This document shows positions 33,317-48,200 of a stretch of 64,000 nt of DNA, one piece after another. A program made the translations under genes and the position numbers. Origin of the DNA: Pampus argenteus (lineage: Eukaryota; Chordata; Actinopteri; Scombriformes; Stromateidae); contig CM072879.1 of the NCBI GenBank assembly GCA_036937835.1, positions 1,486,001 to 1,550,000 on the forward strand. The letters run 5' to 3'. The notes below the pieces were generated by a model. It was given only the letters and a program-made list of their open reading frames with translations. It ran no database searches and had not been told where the DNA came from. Every line of letters starts with the position of its first letter. Position 1 is the stretch's first letter.

Positions 33317-36300
33317 TCAATCAAAACCATGTTTGCCATCAACAAGTAACTGATTTCTAATGATTAGGAGCTTAAAAATAAGTTCTGAGAGCTTCCTGCA
33401 GCTTTTACTGTAACATTTGTAAAAATAGATTTCTCTCAGGCCAAAACTGACAACTACAGTTTTTCTTAAACAAGGATCAATATTTTCAACAAAACCATGT
33501 TTGCCATCAACAAGTAACTGATTTCTAATGATTAGGACCAAAAACTCACTTCTGAGAGCTTCCTGCAGCTTTTACTGTAACATTTGTAAAGAATAGCTTT
33601 CTCTCAGGCCAAAACTGACAACTACAGTTTTTCTTAAACAAGGAGCAATATTTTCAATCAAAACCATGTTTGCCATCAACAAGTAACTGATTTCTAATGA
33701 TTAGGACCAAAAAACTCACTTCTGAGAGCTTCCTGCAGCTTTTACTGTAACATTTGTAAAAATAGCTTTCTCTCAGGCCCAAACTGACAACTACAGTTTT
33801 TCTTAAACAAGGAGCAATATTTTCAATCAAAACCATGTTTGCCATCAACAAGTAACTGATTTCTAATGATTAGGACCAAAAAACTCACTTCTGAGAGCTT
33901 CCTGCAGCTTTTACTGTAACATTTGTAAAAATAGCTTTGTCTCAGGCCAAAACTGACAACTACAGTTTTTCTTAAACAAGGAGCAATATTTTCAATGAAA
34001 ACCATGTTTGCCATCAACAAGTAACTGATTTCTAATGATTAGGACCAAAAAACTCACTTCTGAGAGCTTCCTGCAGCTTTTACTGTAACATTTGTAAAAA
34101 TAGCTTTGTCTCAGGCCAAAACTGACAACTACAGTTTTTCTTAAACAAGGAGCAATATTTTCAATCAAAACCATGTTTGCCATCAACAAGTAACTGATTT
34201 CTAATGATTAGGATCAAAAAACTCACTTCTGAGAGCTTCCTGCAGCTTTTACTGTAACATTTGTAAAAATAGCTTTGTCTCAGGCCAAAACTGACAACTA
34301 CAGTTTTTCTTAAACAAGGAGCAATATTTTCAATCAAAACCATGTTTGCCATCAACAAGTAACTGATTTCTAATGATTAGGACCAAAAAACTCACTTCTG
34401 AGAGCTTCCTGCAGCTTTTACTGTAACATTTGTAAAAATAGCTTTCTCTCAGGCCAAAACTGACAACTACAGTTTTTCTTAAACAAGGAGCAATATTTTC
34501 AATCAAAACCATGTTTGCCATCAACAAGTAACTGATTTCTAATGATTAGGACCAAAAAGCTCACTTCTGAGAGCTTCCTGCAGCTTTTACTGTAACATTT
34601 GTAAAAATAGCTTTCTCTCAGGCCAAAACTGACAACTACAGTTTTTCTTAAATAAGGATCAATATTTTCAACAAAACCATGTTTGCCATCAACAAGTAAC
34701 TGATTTCTAATGATTAGGACCAAAAAACTCACTTCTGAGAGCTTCCTGCAGCTTTTACTGTAACATTTGTAAAAATAGCTTTCTCTCAGGCCAAAACTGA
34801 CAACTACAGTTTTTCTTAAACAAGGAGCAATATTTTCAATCAAAACCATGTTTGCCATCAACAAGTAACTGATTTCTAATGATTAGGACCAAAAAACTCA
34901 CTTCTGAGAGCTTCCTGCAGCTTTTACTGTAACATTTGTAAAAATAGCTTTCTCTCAGGCCAAAACTGACACTACAGTTTTTCTTAAACAAGGATCAATA
35001 TTTTCAATGAAAACCATGTTTGCCATCAACAAGTAACTGATTTCTAATGATTAGGACCAAAAAACTCACTTCTGAGAGCTTCCTGCAGCTTTTGCTGTGA
35101 CATTTGTAAAAATAACTTTCTCTCAGGCCAAAACTGACAACTACAGTTTTTCTTAAACAAGGAGGAATATTTTCAATCAAAACCATGTTTGCCATCAACA
35201 ACTAACTGATTTCTAATGATTAGGACCAAAAAACTCACTTCTGAGAGCTTCCTGCAGCTTTTACTGTAACATTTGTAAAAAATAGCTTTCTCTCAGGCCA
35301 AAACTGACAACTACAGTTTTTCTTAAACAAGGAGCAATATTTTCAATCAAAACCATGTTTGCCATCAACAAGTAACTGATTTCTAATGATTAGGACCAAA
35401 AAACTCACTTCTGAGAGCTTCCTGCAGCTTTTACTGTAACATTTGTAAAAATAGCTTTCTCTCTGCGAGAGAAGGCCAAAACTGACAACTACAGTTTTTC
35501 TTAAACAAGGAGCAATATTGTCAATCAAAACCATGTTTGCCATCAACAAGTAACTGATTTCTAATGATTAGGACCAAAAAACTCACTTCTGAGAGCTTCC
35601 TGCAGCTTTTACTGTAACATTTGTAAAAATAGCTTTCTCTCAGGCCAAAACTGACAACTACAGTTTTTCTTAAACAAGGAGCAATATTTTCAATCAAAAC
35701 CATGTTTGCCATCAACAAGTAACTGATTTCTAATGATTAGGACACAAAAACTCACTTCTGAGAGCTTCCTGCAGCTTTTACTGTAACATTTGTAAAAAAA
35801 GCTTTCTCTCTGCGAGAGAAGGCCAAAACTGACAACTACAGTTTTTCTTAAACAAGGAGCAATATTGTCAATCAAAACCATGTTTGCCATCAACAAGTAA
35901 CTGATTTCTAATGATTAGGACCAAAAAACTCACTTCTGAGAGCTTCCTGCAGCTTTTACTGTAACATTTGTAAAAATAGCTTTCTCTCAGGCCAAAACTG
36001 ACAACTACAGTTTTTCTTAAACAAGGAGCAATATTTTCAATCAAAACCATGTTTGCCATCAACAAGTAACTGATTTCTAATGATTAGGACACAAAAACTC
36101 ACTTCTGAGAGCTTCCTGCAGCTTTTACTGTAACATTTGTAAAAAAAGCTTTCTCTCTGCGAGAGAAGGCCAAAACTGACAACTACAGTTTTTCTTAAAC
36201 AAGGAGCAATATTGTCAATCAAAACCATGTTTGCCATCAACAAGTAACTGATTTCTAATGATTAGGACCAAAAAACTCACTTCTGAGAGCTTCCTGCAGC

Positions 36301-36891
36301 TTTTACTGTAACATTTGTAAAAATAGCTTTCTCTCAGGCCAAAACTGACAACTACAGTTTTTCTTAAACAAGGAGCAATATTTTCAATCAAAACCATGTT
36401 TGCCATCAACAAGTAACTGATTTCTAATGATTAGGACCAAAAAACTCACTTCTGAGAGCTTCCTGCAGCTTTTACTGTAACATTTGTAAATAATAGCTTT
36501 CTCTCAGGCCAAAACTGACAACTACAGTTTTTCTTAAACAAGGAGCAATATTTTCAATCAAAACCATGTTTGCCATCAACAAGTAACTGATTTCTAATGA
36601 TTAGGACCAAAAAACTCACTTCTGAGAGCTTCCTGCAGCTTTTAATGTAACATTTGAAAAATTAGCTTTCTCTCAGGCCAAAACTGACAACTACAGTTTT
36701 TCTTAAACAAGGAGCAATATTTTCAATCAAAACCATGTTTGCCATCAACAAGTAACTGATTTCTAATGATTAGGACCAAAAAACTCACTTCTGAGAGCTT
36801 CCTGCAGCTTTTACTGTAACATTTGTAAAAATAGCTTTCTCTCAGGCCAAAACTGACAACTACAGTTTTTCTTAAACAAGAAGCAATATTT
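33317..36891 (-). repeat. Right HOR-C unit, 3575 bp, with internal duplication
   Basis: It begins with the marker monomer, here with the private change AATAGATTTC (near 33425). It contains a tandem copy of a 347-bp pair (a 178-bp palindrome monomer plus a 169-bp monomer) at 35690-36036 and 36037-36383; both carry GGACACAAAAACTC. The equivalent unit at 51471 has the pair once, which accounts exactly for its 3228-bp length. Confidence 0.85.
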
Positions 36892-39107
36892 TCAATCAAA
36901 ACCATGTTTGCCATCAACAAGTAACTGATTTCTAATGATTAGGAGCTTAAAAATAAGTTCTGAGAGCTTCCTGCAGCTTTTACTGTAACATTTGTAAAAA
37001 TAGCTTTCTCTCAGGCCAAAACTGACAACTACAGTTTTTCTTAAACAAGGATCAATATTTTCAACAAAACCATGTTTGCCATCAACAAGTAACTGATTTC
37101 TAATGATTAGGACCAAAAACTCACTTCTGAGAGCTTCCTGCAGCTTTTACTGTAACATTTGTAAAGAATAGCTTTCTCTCAGGCCAAAACTGACAACTAC
37201 AGTTTTTCTTAAACAAGGAGCAATATTTTCAATCAAAACCATGTTTGCCATCAACAAGTAACTGATTTCTAATGATTAGGACCAAAAAACTCACTTCTGA
37301 GAGCTTCCTGCAGCTTTTACTGTAACATTTGTAAAAATAGCTTTGTCTCAGGCCCAAACTGACAACTACAGTTTTTCTTAAACAAGGAGCAATATTTTCA
37401 ATCAAAACCATGTTTGCCATCAACAAGTAACTGATTTCTAATGATTAGGACCAAAAAACTCACTTCTGAGAGCTTCCTGCAGCTTTTACTGTAACATTTG
37501 TAAAAATAGCTTTGTCTCAGGCCAAAACTGACAACTACAGTTTTTCTTAAACAAGGAGCAATATTTTCAATGAAAACCATGTTTGCCATCAACAAGTAAC
37601 TGATTTCTAATGATTAGGACCAAAAAACTCACTTCTGAGAGCTTCCTGCAGCTTTTACTGTAACATTTGTAAAAATAGCTTTGTCTCAGGCCAAAACTGA
37701 CAACTACAGTTTTTCTTAAACAAGGAGCAATATTTTCAATCAAAACCATGTTTGCCATCAACAACTAACTGATTTCTAATGATTAGGATCAAAAAACTCA
37801 CTTCTGAGAGCTTCCTGCAGCTTTTACTGTAACATTTGTAAAAAATAGCTTTCTCTCAGGCCAAAACTGACAACTACAGTTTTTCTTAAACAAGGAGCAA
37901 TATTTTCAATCAAAACCATGTTTGCCATCAACAAGTAACTGATTTCTAATGATTAGGACCAAAAAACTCACTTCTGAGAGCTTCCTGCAGCTTTTACTGT
38001 AACATTTGTAAAAATAGCTTTCTCTCTGCGAGAGAAGGCCAAAACTGACAACTACAGTTTTTCTTAAACAAGGAGCAATATTGTCAATCAAAACCATGTT
38101 TGCCATCAACAAGTAACTGATTTCTAATGATTAGGACCAAAAAACTCACTTCTGAGAGCTTCCTGCAGCTTTTACTGTAACATTTGTAAAAATAGCTTTC
38201 TCTCAGGCCAAAACTGACAACTACAGTTTTTCTTAAACAAGGAGCAATATTTTCAATCAAAACCATGTTTGCCATCAACAAGTAACTGATTTCTAATGAT
38301 TAGGACACAAAAACTCACTTCTGAGAGCTTCCTGCAGCTTTTACTGTAACATTTGTAAAAAAAGCTTTCTCTCTGCGAGAGAAGGCCAAAACTGACAACT
38401 ACAGTTTTTCTTAAACAAGGAGCAATATTGTCAATCAAAACCATGTTTGCCATCAACAAGTAACTGATTTCTAATGATTAGGACCAAAAAACTCACTTCT
38501 GAGAGCTTCCTGCAGCTTTTACTGTAACATTTGTAAAAATAGCTTTCTCTCAGGCCAAAACTGACAACTACAGTTTTTCTTAAACAAGGAGCAATATTTT
38601 CAATCAAAACCATGTTTGCCATCAACAAGTAACTGATTTCTAATGATTAGAACCAAAAAACTCACTTCTGAGAGCTTCCTGCAGCTTTTACTGTAACATT
38701 TGTAAATAATAGCTTTCTCTCAGGCCAAAACTGACAACTACAGTTTTTCTTAAACAAGGAGCAATATTTTCAATCAAAACCATGTTTGCCATCAACAAGT
38801 AACTGATTTCTAATGATTAGGACCAAAAAACTCACTTCTGAGAGCTTCCTGCAGCTTTTAATGTAACATTTGAAAAATTAGCTTTCTCTCAGGCCAAAAC
38901 TGACAACTACAGTTTTTCTTAAACAAGGAGCAATATTTTCAATCAAAACCATGTTTGCCATCAACAAGTAACTGATTTCTAATGATTAGGACCAAAAAAC
39001 TCACTTCTGAGAGCTTCCTGCAGCTTTTACTGTAACATTTGTAAAAATAGCTTTCTCTCAGGCCAAAACTGACAACTACAGTTTTTCTTAAACAAGAAGC
39101 AATATTT
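36892..39107 (-). repeat. Right HOR-C unit, 2216 bp
   Basis: It matches the next stretch (39108-) at offset 2216 over the marker monomer, the GGCCCAAACTG monomer, the GTCTCAGG monomers and the TTTGAAAAATTAGC monomer (36655 and 38870). It forms a tandem pair with its neighbour. Confidence 0.85.
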
Positions 39108-39444
39108 TCAATCAAAACCATGTTTGCCATCAACAAGTAACTGATTTCTAATGATTAGGAGCTTAAAAATAAGTTCTGAGAGCTTCCTGCAGCTTTTACT
39201 GTAACATTTGTAAAAATAGCTTTCTCTCAGGCCAAAACTGACAACTACAGTTTTTCTTAAACAAGGATCAATATTTTCAACAAAACCATGTTTGCCATCA
39301 ACAAGTAACTGATTTCTAATGATTAGGACCAAAAACTCACTTCTGAGAGCTTCCTGCAGCTTTTACTGTAACATTTGTAAAGAATAGCTTTCTCTCAGGC
39401 CAAAACTGACAACTACAGTTTTTCTTAAACAAGGAGCAATATTT

Positions 39445-42400
39445 TCAATCAAAACCATGTTTGCCATCAACAAGTAACTGATTTCTAATGATTAGGACCA
39501 AAAAACTCACTTCTGAGAGCTTCCTGCAGCTTTTACTGTAACATTTGTAAAAATAGCTTTGTCTCAGGCCCAAACTGACAACTACAGTTTTTCTTAAACA
39601 AGGAGCAATATTTTCAATCAAAACCATGTTTGCCATCAACAAGTAACTGATTTCTAATGATTAGGACCAAAAAACTCACTTCTGAGAGCTTCCTGCAGCT
39701 TTTACTGTAACATTTGTAAAAATAGCTTTGTCTCAGGCCAAAACTGACAACTACAGTTTTTCTTAAACAAGGAGCAATATTTTCAATGAAAACCATGTTT
39801 GCCATCAACAAGTAACTGATTTCTAATGATTAGGACCAAAAAACTCACTTCTGAGAGCTTCCTGCAGCTTTTACTGTAACATTTGTAAAAATAGCTTTGT
39901 CTCAGGCCAAAACTGACAACTACAGTTTTTCTTAAACAAGGAGCAATATTTTCAATCAAAACCATGTTTGCCATCAACAAGTAACTGATTTCTAATGATT
40001 AGGATCAAAAAACTCACTTCTGAGAGCTTCCTGCAGCTTTTACTGTAACATTTGTAAAAATAGCTTTGTCTCAGGCCAAAACTGACAACTACAGTTTTTC
40101 TTAAACAAGGAGCAATATTTTCAATGAAAACCATGTTTGCCATCAACAAGTAACTGATTTCTAATGATTAGGACCAAAAAACTCACTTCTGAGAGCTTCC
40201 TGCAGCTTTTACTGTAACATTTGTAAAAATAGCTTTCTCTCAGGCCAAAACTGACAACTACAGTTTTTCTTAAACAAGGAGCAATATTTTCAATCAAAAC
40301 CATGTTTGCCATCAACAAGTAACTGATTTCTAATGATTAGGACCAAAAAGCTCACTTCTGAGAGCTTCCTGCAGCTTTTACTGTAACATTTGTAAAAATA
40401 GCTTTCTCTCAGGCCAAAACTGACAACTACAGTTTTTCTTAAACAAGGATCAATATTTTCAATCAAAACCATGTTTGCCATCAACAAGTCAAGTGACTGA
40501 TTTCTAATGATTAGGACCAAAAAACTCACTTCTGAGAGCTTCCTGCAGCTTCTACTGTAACATTTGTAAAAATAGCTTTCTCTTAGGCCAAAACTGACAA
40601 CTACAGTTTTTCTTAAACAAGGAGCAATATTTTCAATCAAAACCATGTTTGCCATCAACAAGTAACTGATTTCTAATGATTAGGAGCCCAAAAATAACTT
40701 CTGAGAGCTTCCTGCAGCTTTTACTGTAACATTTGTAAAAATAGCTTTCTCTCAGGCCAAACCTTACAACTACAGCTTTTCTTAAACAAGGATCAATATT
40801 TTCAATCAAAACCATGTTTGCCATCAACAAGTAACTGATTTCTAATGATTAGGACCAAAAAACTCACTTCTGAGAGCTTCCTGCAGCTTTTACTGTAACA
40901 TTTGAAAAAATAGCTTTCTCTCTGCGAGAGAAGGCCAAAACTGACAACTACAGTTTTTCTTAAACAAGGAGCAATATTTTCAATCAAAACCATGTTTGCC
41001 ATCAACAAGTAACTGATTTCTAATGATTAGGACCAAAAAACTCACTTCTGAGAGCTTCCTGCTGCTTTTACTGTAATATTTGTAAAAATAGCTTTCTCTT
41101 AGGCCAAAACTGACAACTACAGTTTTTCTTAAACAAGGAGCAATATTTTCAATCAAAACCATGTTTGCCATCAACAAGTAACTGATTTCTAATGATTAGG
41201 ACAAAAAAACTCACTTCTGAGAGCTTCCTGCAGCTTTTACTGTAACATTTGTAAATAATAGCTTTCTCTCAGGCCAAAACTGACAACTACAGTTTTTCTT
41301 AAACAAGGAGCAATATTTTCAATCAAAACCATGTTTGCCATCAACAAGTAACTGATTTCTAATGATTAGGACCAAAAAACTCACTTCTGAGAGCTTCCTG
41401 CAGCTTTTAATGTAACATTTGTAAAATTAGCTTTCTCTCAGGCCAAAACTGACAACTACAGTTTTTCTTAAACAAGGAGCAATATTTTCAATCAAAACCA
41501 TGTTTGCCATCAACAAGTAACTGATTTCTAATGATTAGGACCAAAAAACTCACTTCTGAGAGCTTCCTGCAGCTTTTACTGTAACATTTGTAAAAATAGC
41601 TTTCTCTCAGGCCAAAACTGACAACTACAGTTTTTCTTAAATAAGGAGCAATATTTTCAACAAAACCATGTTTGCCATCAACAAGTAACTGATTTCTAAT
41701 GATTAGGAGCCCAAAAAAAACTTCTGAGAGCTTCATGCAGCTTTTACTGTAACATTTGTAAAAATAGCTTTCTCTCAGGCCAAAACTGACAACTACAGTT
41801 TTTCTTAAACAAGGAGCAATATTTTCAATGAAAACCATGTTTGCCATCAACAAGTAACTGATTTCTAATGATTAGGACCAAAAAACTCACTTCTGAGAGC
41901 TTCCTGCAGCTTTTACTGTAACATTTGTAAAAATAGCTTTCTCTCAGGCCAAAACTGACAACTACAGTTTTTCTTAAACAAGGATCAATATTTTCAACAA
42001 AACCATGTTTGCCATCAACAAGTAACTGATTTCTAATGATTAGGACCAAAAAACTCACTTCTGAGAGCTTCCTGCAGCTTTTACTGTAACATTTGTAAAA
42101 ATAGCTTTCTCTCAGGCCAAAACTGACAACTACAGTTTTTCTTAAACAAGGAGCAATATTTTCAATCAAAACCATGTTTGCCATCAACAAGTAACTGATT
42201 TCTAATGATTAGGACCAAAAAACTCACTTCTGAGAGCTTCCTGCAGCTTTTACTGTAACATTTGTAAAAATAGCTTTCTCTCAGGCCAAAACTGACAACT
42301 ACAGTTTTTCTTAAACAAGGAGCAATATTTTCAATCAAAACCATGTTTGCCATCAACAAGTAACTGATTTCTAATGATTAGGACCAAAAAACTCACTTCT

Positions 42401-45206
42401 GAGAGCTTCCTGCAGCTTTTACTGTAACATTTGTAAAAATAGCTTTCTCTCAGGCCAAAACTGACAACTACAGTTTTTCTTAAACAAGGAGCAATATTTT
42501 CAATCAAAACCATGTTTGCCATCAACAAGTAACTGATTTCTAATGATTATGACCAAAAAAACTCACTTCTGAGAGCTTCCTGCAGCTTTTACTGTAACAT
42601 TTGTAAAAATAGCTTTCTCTCAGGCCAAAACTGACAACTACAGTTTTTCTTAAACAAGGAGCAATATTTTCAATCAAAACCATGTTTGCCATCAACAAGT
42701 AACTGATTTCTAATGATTAGGAGCCCAAAAAAAAACTTCTGAGAGCTTCCTGCAGCTTTTACTGTAACATTTGTAAAAATAGCTTTCTCTCAGGCCAAAA
42801 CTGACAACTACAGTTTTTCTTAAACAAGGAGCAATATTTTCAATGAAAACCATGTTTGCCATCAACAAGTAACTGATTTCTAATGATTAGGACCAAAAAA
42901 CTCACTTCTGAGAGCTTCCTGCAGCTTTTACTGTAACATTTGTAAAAATAGCTTTCTCTCAGGCCAAAACTGACAACTACAGTTTTTCTTAAACAAGGAT
43001 CAATATTTTCAATCAAAACCATGTTTGCCATCAACAAGTAACTGATTTCTAATGATTAGGACCAAAAAACTCACTTCTGAGAGCTTCCTGCAGCTTTTAC
43101 TGTAACATTTGTAAAAATAGCTTTGTCTCAGGCCAAAACTGACAACTACAGTTTTTCTTAAACAAGGAGCAATATTTTCAATGAAAACCATGTTTGCCAT
43201 CAACAAGTAACTGATTTCTAATGATTAGGACCAAAAAACTCACTTCTGAGAGCTTCCTGCAGCTTTTACTGTAACATTTGTAAAAATAGCTTTCTCTCAG
43301 GCCAAAACTGACAACTACAGTTTTTCTTAAACAAGGAGCAATATTTTCAATCAAAACCATGTTTGCCATCAACAAGTAACTGATTTCTAATGATTAGGAC
43401 CAAAAAACTCACTTCTGAGAGCTTCCTGCAGCTTTTACTGTAACATTTGTAAAAATAGCTTTGTCTCAGGCCAAAACTGACAACTACAGTTTTTCTTAAA
43501 CAAGGAGCAATATTTTCAATCAAAACCATGTTTGCCATCAACAAGTAACTGATTTCTAATGATTAGGACCAAAAAACTCAGTTCTGAGAGCTTCCTGCAG
43601 CTTTTACTGTAACATTTGTAAAAATAGCTTTGTCTCAGGCCAAAACTGACAACTACAGTTTTTCTTAAACAAGGAGCAATATTTTCAATCAAAACCATGT
43701 TTGCCATCAACAAGTAACTGATTTCTAATGATTAGGACCAAAAAACTCACTTCTGAGAGCTTCCTGCAGCTTTTACTGTAACATTTGTAAAAATAGCTTT
43801 CTCTCAGGCCAAAACTGACAACTACAGTTTTTCTTAAACAAGGAGCAATATTTTCAATCAAAACCATGTTTGCCATCAACAAGTAACTGATTTCTAATGA
43901 TTAGGACCAAAAAACTCACTTCTGAGAGCTTCCTGCAGCTTTTACTGTAACATTTGTAAAAATAGCTTTGTCTCAGGCCAAAACTGACAACTACAGTTTT
44001 TCTTAAACAAGGAGCAATATTTTCAATCAAAACCATGTTTGCCATCAACAAGTAACTGATTTCTAATGATTAGGACCAAAAAACTCAGTTCTGAGAGCTT
44101 CCTGCAGCTTTTACTGTAACATTTGTAAAAATAGCTTTGTCTCAGGCCAAAACTGACAACTACAGTTTTTCTTAAACAAGGAGCAATATTTTCAATCAAA
44201 ACCATGTTTGCCATCAACAAGTAACTGATTTCTAATGATTAGGACCAAAAAACTCAGTTCTGAGAGCTTCCTGCAGCTTTTACTGTAACATTTGTAAAAA
44301 TAGCTTTCTCTCAGGCCAAAACTGACAACTACAGTTTTTCTTAAACAAGGAGCAATATTTTCAATCAAAACCATGTTTGTCATCAACAAGTAACTGATTT
44401 CTAATGATTAGGACCAAAAAACTCACTTCTGAGAGTTTCCTGCAGCTTTTACTGTAACATTTGTAAAAATAGCTTTCTCTCAGGCCAAAACTGACAACTA
44501 CAGTTTTTCTTAAACAAGGAGCAATATTTTCAATGAAAACCATGTTTGCCATCAACAAGTAACTGATTTCTAATGATTAGGACCAAAAAACTCACTTCTG
44601 AGAGCTTCCTGCAGCTTTTACTGTAATATTTGTAAAAATAGCTTTCTCTTAGGCCAAAACTGACAACTACAGTTTTTCTTAAACAAGGAGCAATATTTTC
44701 AATCAAAACCATGTTTGCCATCAACGAGTAACTGATTTCTAATGATTAGGACCAAAAAACTCACTTCTGGGAGCTTCCTGCAGCTTTTACTGTAACATTT
44801 GTAAAAATAGCTTTCTCTCAGGCCAAAACTGACAACTACAGTTTTTCTTAAACAAGGAGCAATATTTTCAATCAAAACCATGTTTGCCATCAACAAGTAA
44901 CTGATTTCTAATGATTAGGACCAGAAAAACTCACTTCTGAGAGCTTCCTGCAGCTTTTACTGTAACATTTGTAAAAATAGCTTTGTCTCAGGCCAAAACT
45001 GACAACTACAGTTTTTCTTAAACAAGGAGCAATATTTTCAATCAAAACCATGTTTGCCATCAACAAGTAACTGATTTCTAATGATTAGGAGCCCAAAAAA
45101 AAACTTCTGAGAGCTTCCTGCAGCTTTTACTGTAACATTTGTAAAAAATAGCTTTCTCTCAGGCCAAAACTGACAACTACAGTTTTTCTTAAACAAGGAT
45201 CAATAT
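39445..45206 (-). repeat. Right HOR-D, first and longest instance
   Basis: The variant order here recurs at 55036-59953 and 59954-64000. Shared markers are the GGCCCAAACTG monomer (39569), the 6-bp CAAGTG insertion (40490-40495), the AACCTTACAACTACAGC monomer (40760), the palindrome monomer at 40916, the AAAATTAGC monomer (41423) and the GCTTCATGCAGC monomer (41729). It has about four extra monomers at 43516-44191 and one at about 42670 compared with 55036-59953. Confidence 0.85.
40490..40495. other. 6-bp insertion CAAGTG marking HOR-D
   Basis: CAACAAGT-CAAGTG-ACTG stands where other monomers read CAACAAGTAACTG. It looks like a slipped duplication of CAAGT. The same insertion occurs at 56081-56086 and 60999-61004 and nowhere else I saw, so it is a clean marker for this unit. 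Confidence 0.9.
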
Positions 45207-48200
45207 TTTCAATGAAAACCATGTTTGCCATCAACAAGTAACTGATTTCTAATGATTAGGACCAAAAAAACTCACTTCTGAGAGCTTCCTGCAGCTTTTA
45301 CTGTAACATTTGTTAAAATAGCTTTGTCTCAGGCCAAAACTGACAACTACAGTTTTTCTTAAACAAGGATCAATATTTTCAATGAAAACCATGTTTGCCA
45401 TCAACAAGTAACTGATTTCTAATGATTAGGACCAAAAAACTCACTTCTGAGAGCTTCCTGCAACTTTTACTGTAACATTTGTAAAAATAGCTTTGTCTCA
45501 GGCCAAAACTGACAACTACAGTTTTTCTTAAACAAGGAGCAATATTTTCAATCAAAACCATGTTTGCCATCAACAAGTAACTGATTTCTAATGATTAGGA
45601 CCAAAAAACTCACTTCTGAGAGCTTCCTGCAGCTTTTACTGTAACATTTGTAAAAATAGCTTTCTCTCAGGCCAAAACTGACAACTACAGTTTTTCTTAA
45701 ACAAGGATCAATATTTTCAATGAAAACCATGTTTGCCATTAACAAGTAACTGATTTCTAATGATTAGGACCAAAAAACTCACTTCTGAGAGCTTCCTGCA
45801 GCTTTTAATGTAACATTTGTAAAAATAGCTTTCTCTCAGGCCAAAACTGACAACTACAGTTTTTCTTAAACAAGGAGCAATATTTTCAATGAAAACCATG
45901 TTTGCCATCAACAAGTAACTGATTTCTAATGATTAGGACCAAAAAACTCACTTCTGAGAGCTTCCTGCAGCTTTTAATGTAACATTTGTAAAAATAGCTT
46001 TCTCTCAGGCCAAAACTGACAACTACAGTTTTTCTTAAACAAGGAGCAATATTTTCAATCAAAACCATGTTTGCCATCAACAAGTAACTGATTTCTAATG
46101 ATTAGGACCAAAAAACTCACTTCTGAGAGCTTCCTGCAGCTTTTACTGTAACATTTGTAAAAATAGCTTTCTCTCAGGCCAAAACTGACAACTACAGTTT
46201 TTCTTAAACAAGGAGCAATATTTTCAATGAAAACCATGTTTGCCATCAACAAGTAACTGATTTCTAATGATTAGGACCAAAAAACTCACTTCTGAGAGCT
46301 TCCTGCAGCTTTTACTGTAACATTTGTAAAAATAGCTTTCTTTCAGGCCAAAACTGACAACTACAGTTTTTCTTAAACAAGGATCAATATTTTCAATGAA
46401 AACCATGTTTGCCATCAACAAGTAACTGATTTCTAATGATTAGGACCAAAAAACTCACTTCTGAGAGCTTCATGCAGCTTTTACTGTAACATTTGTAAAA
46501 ATAGCTTTCTCTCAGGCCAAAACTGACAACTACAGTTTTTCTTAAACAAGGAGCAATATTTTCAATGAAAACCATGTTTGCCATCAACAAGTAACTGATT
46601 TCTAATGATTAGGACCAAAAAACTCACTTCTGAGAGCTTCCTGCAGCTTTTACTGTAACATTTGTAAAAATAGCTTTCTCTCAGGCCAAAACTGACAACT
46701 ACAGTTTTTCTTAAACAAGGATCAATATTTTCAACAAAACCATGTTTGCCATCAACAAGTAACTGATTTCTAATGATTAGGACCAAAAAACTCACTTCTG
46801 AGAGCTTCCTGCAGCTTTTACTGTAACATTTGTAAAAATAGCTTTCTCTCAGGCCAAAACTGACAACTACAGTTTTTCTTAAACAAGGATCAATATTTTC
46901 AATCAAAACCATGTTTGCCATCAACAAGTAACTGATTTCTAATGATTAGGACCAAAAAACTCACTTCTGAGAGCTTCCTGCAGCTTTTACTGTAACATTT
47001 GTAAAAATAGCTTTCTCTCAGGCCAAAACTGACAACTACAGTTTTTCTTAAACAAGGAGCAATATTTTCAATCAAAACCATGTTTGCCATCAACAAGTAA
47101 CTGATTTCTAATGATTAGGACCAAAAAACTCACTTCTGAGAGCTTCCTGCAGCTTTTACTGTAACATTTGTAAAAATAGCTTTCTCTCAGGCCAAAACTG
47201 ACAACTACAGTTTTTCTTAAACAAGGAGCAATATTTTCAATCAAAACCATGTTTGCCATCAACAAGTAACTGATTTCTAATGATTATGACCAAAAAAACC
47301 CACTTCTGAGATCTTCCTGCAGCTTTTACTGTAACATTTGTAAAAATAGCTTTCTCTCAGGCCAAAACTGACAACTACAGTTTTTCTTAAACAAGGAGCA
47401 ATATTTTCAATCAAAACCATGTTTGCCATCAACAAGTAACTGATTTCTAATGATTAGGACCAAAAAACTCAGTTCTGAGAGCTTCCTGCAGCTTTTACTG
47501 TAACATTTGTATAAATAGCTTTCTCTCAGGCCAAAACTGACAACTACAGTTTTTCTTAAACAAGGAGCAATATTTTCAATCAAAACCATGTTTGTCATCA
47601 ACAAGTAACTGATTTCTAATGATTAGGACCAAAAAACTCACTTCTGAGAGCTTCCTGCAGCTTTTACTGTAACATTTGTAAAAATAGCTTTCTCTCAGGC
47701 CAAAACTGACAACTACAGTTTTTCTTAAACAAGGAGCAATATTTTCAATGAAAACCATGTTTGCCATCAACAAGTAACTGATTTCTAATGATTAGGACCA
47801 AAAAACTCACTTCTGAGAGCTTCCTGCAGCTTTTACTGTAATATTTGTAAAAATAGCTTTCTCTTAGGCCAAAACTGACAACTACAGTTTTTCTTAAACA
47901 AGGAGCAATATTTTCAATCAAAACCATGTTTGCCATCAACAAGTAACTGATTTCTAATGATTAGGACCAAAAAACTCACTTCTGAGAGCTTCCTGCAGCT
48001 TTTACTGTAACATTTGTAAAAATAGCTTTCTCTCAGGCCAAAACTGACAACTACAGTTTTTCTTAAACAAGGAGCAATATTTTCAATCAAAACCATGTTT
48101 GCCATCAACAAGTAACTGATTTCTAATGATTAGGACCAAAAAACTCACTTCTGAGAGCTTCCTGCAGCTTTTACTGTAACATTTGTAAAAATAGCTTTGT

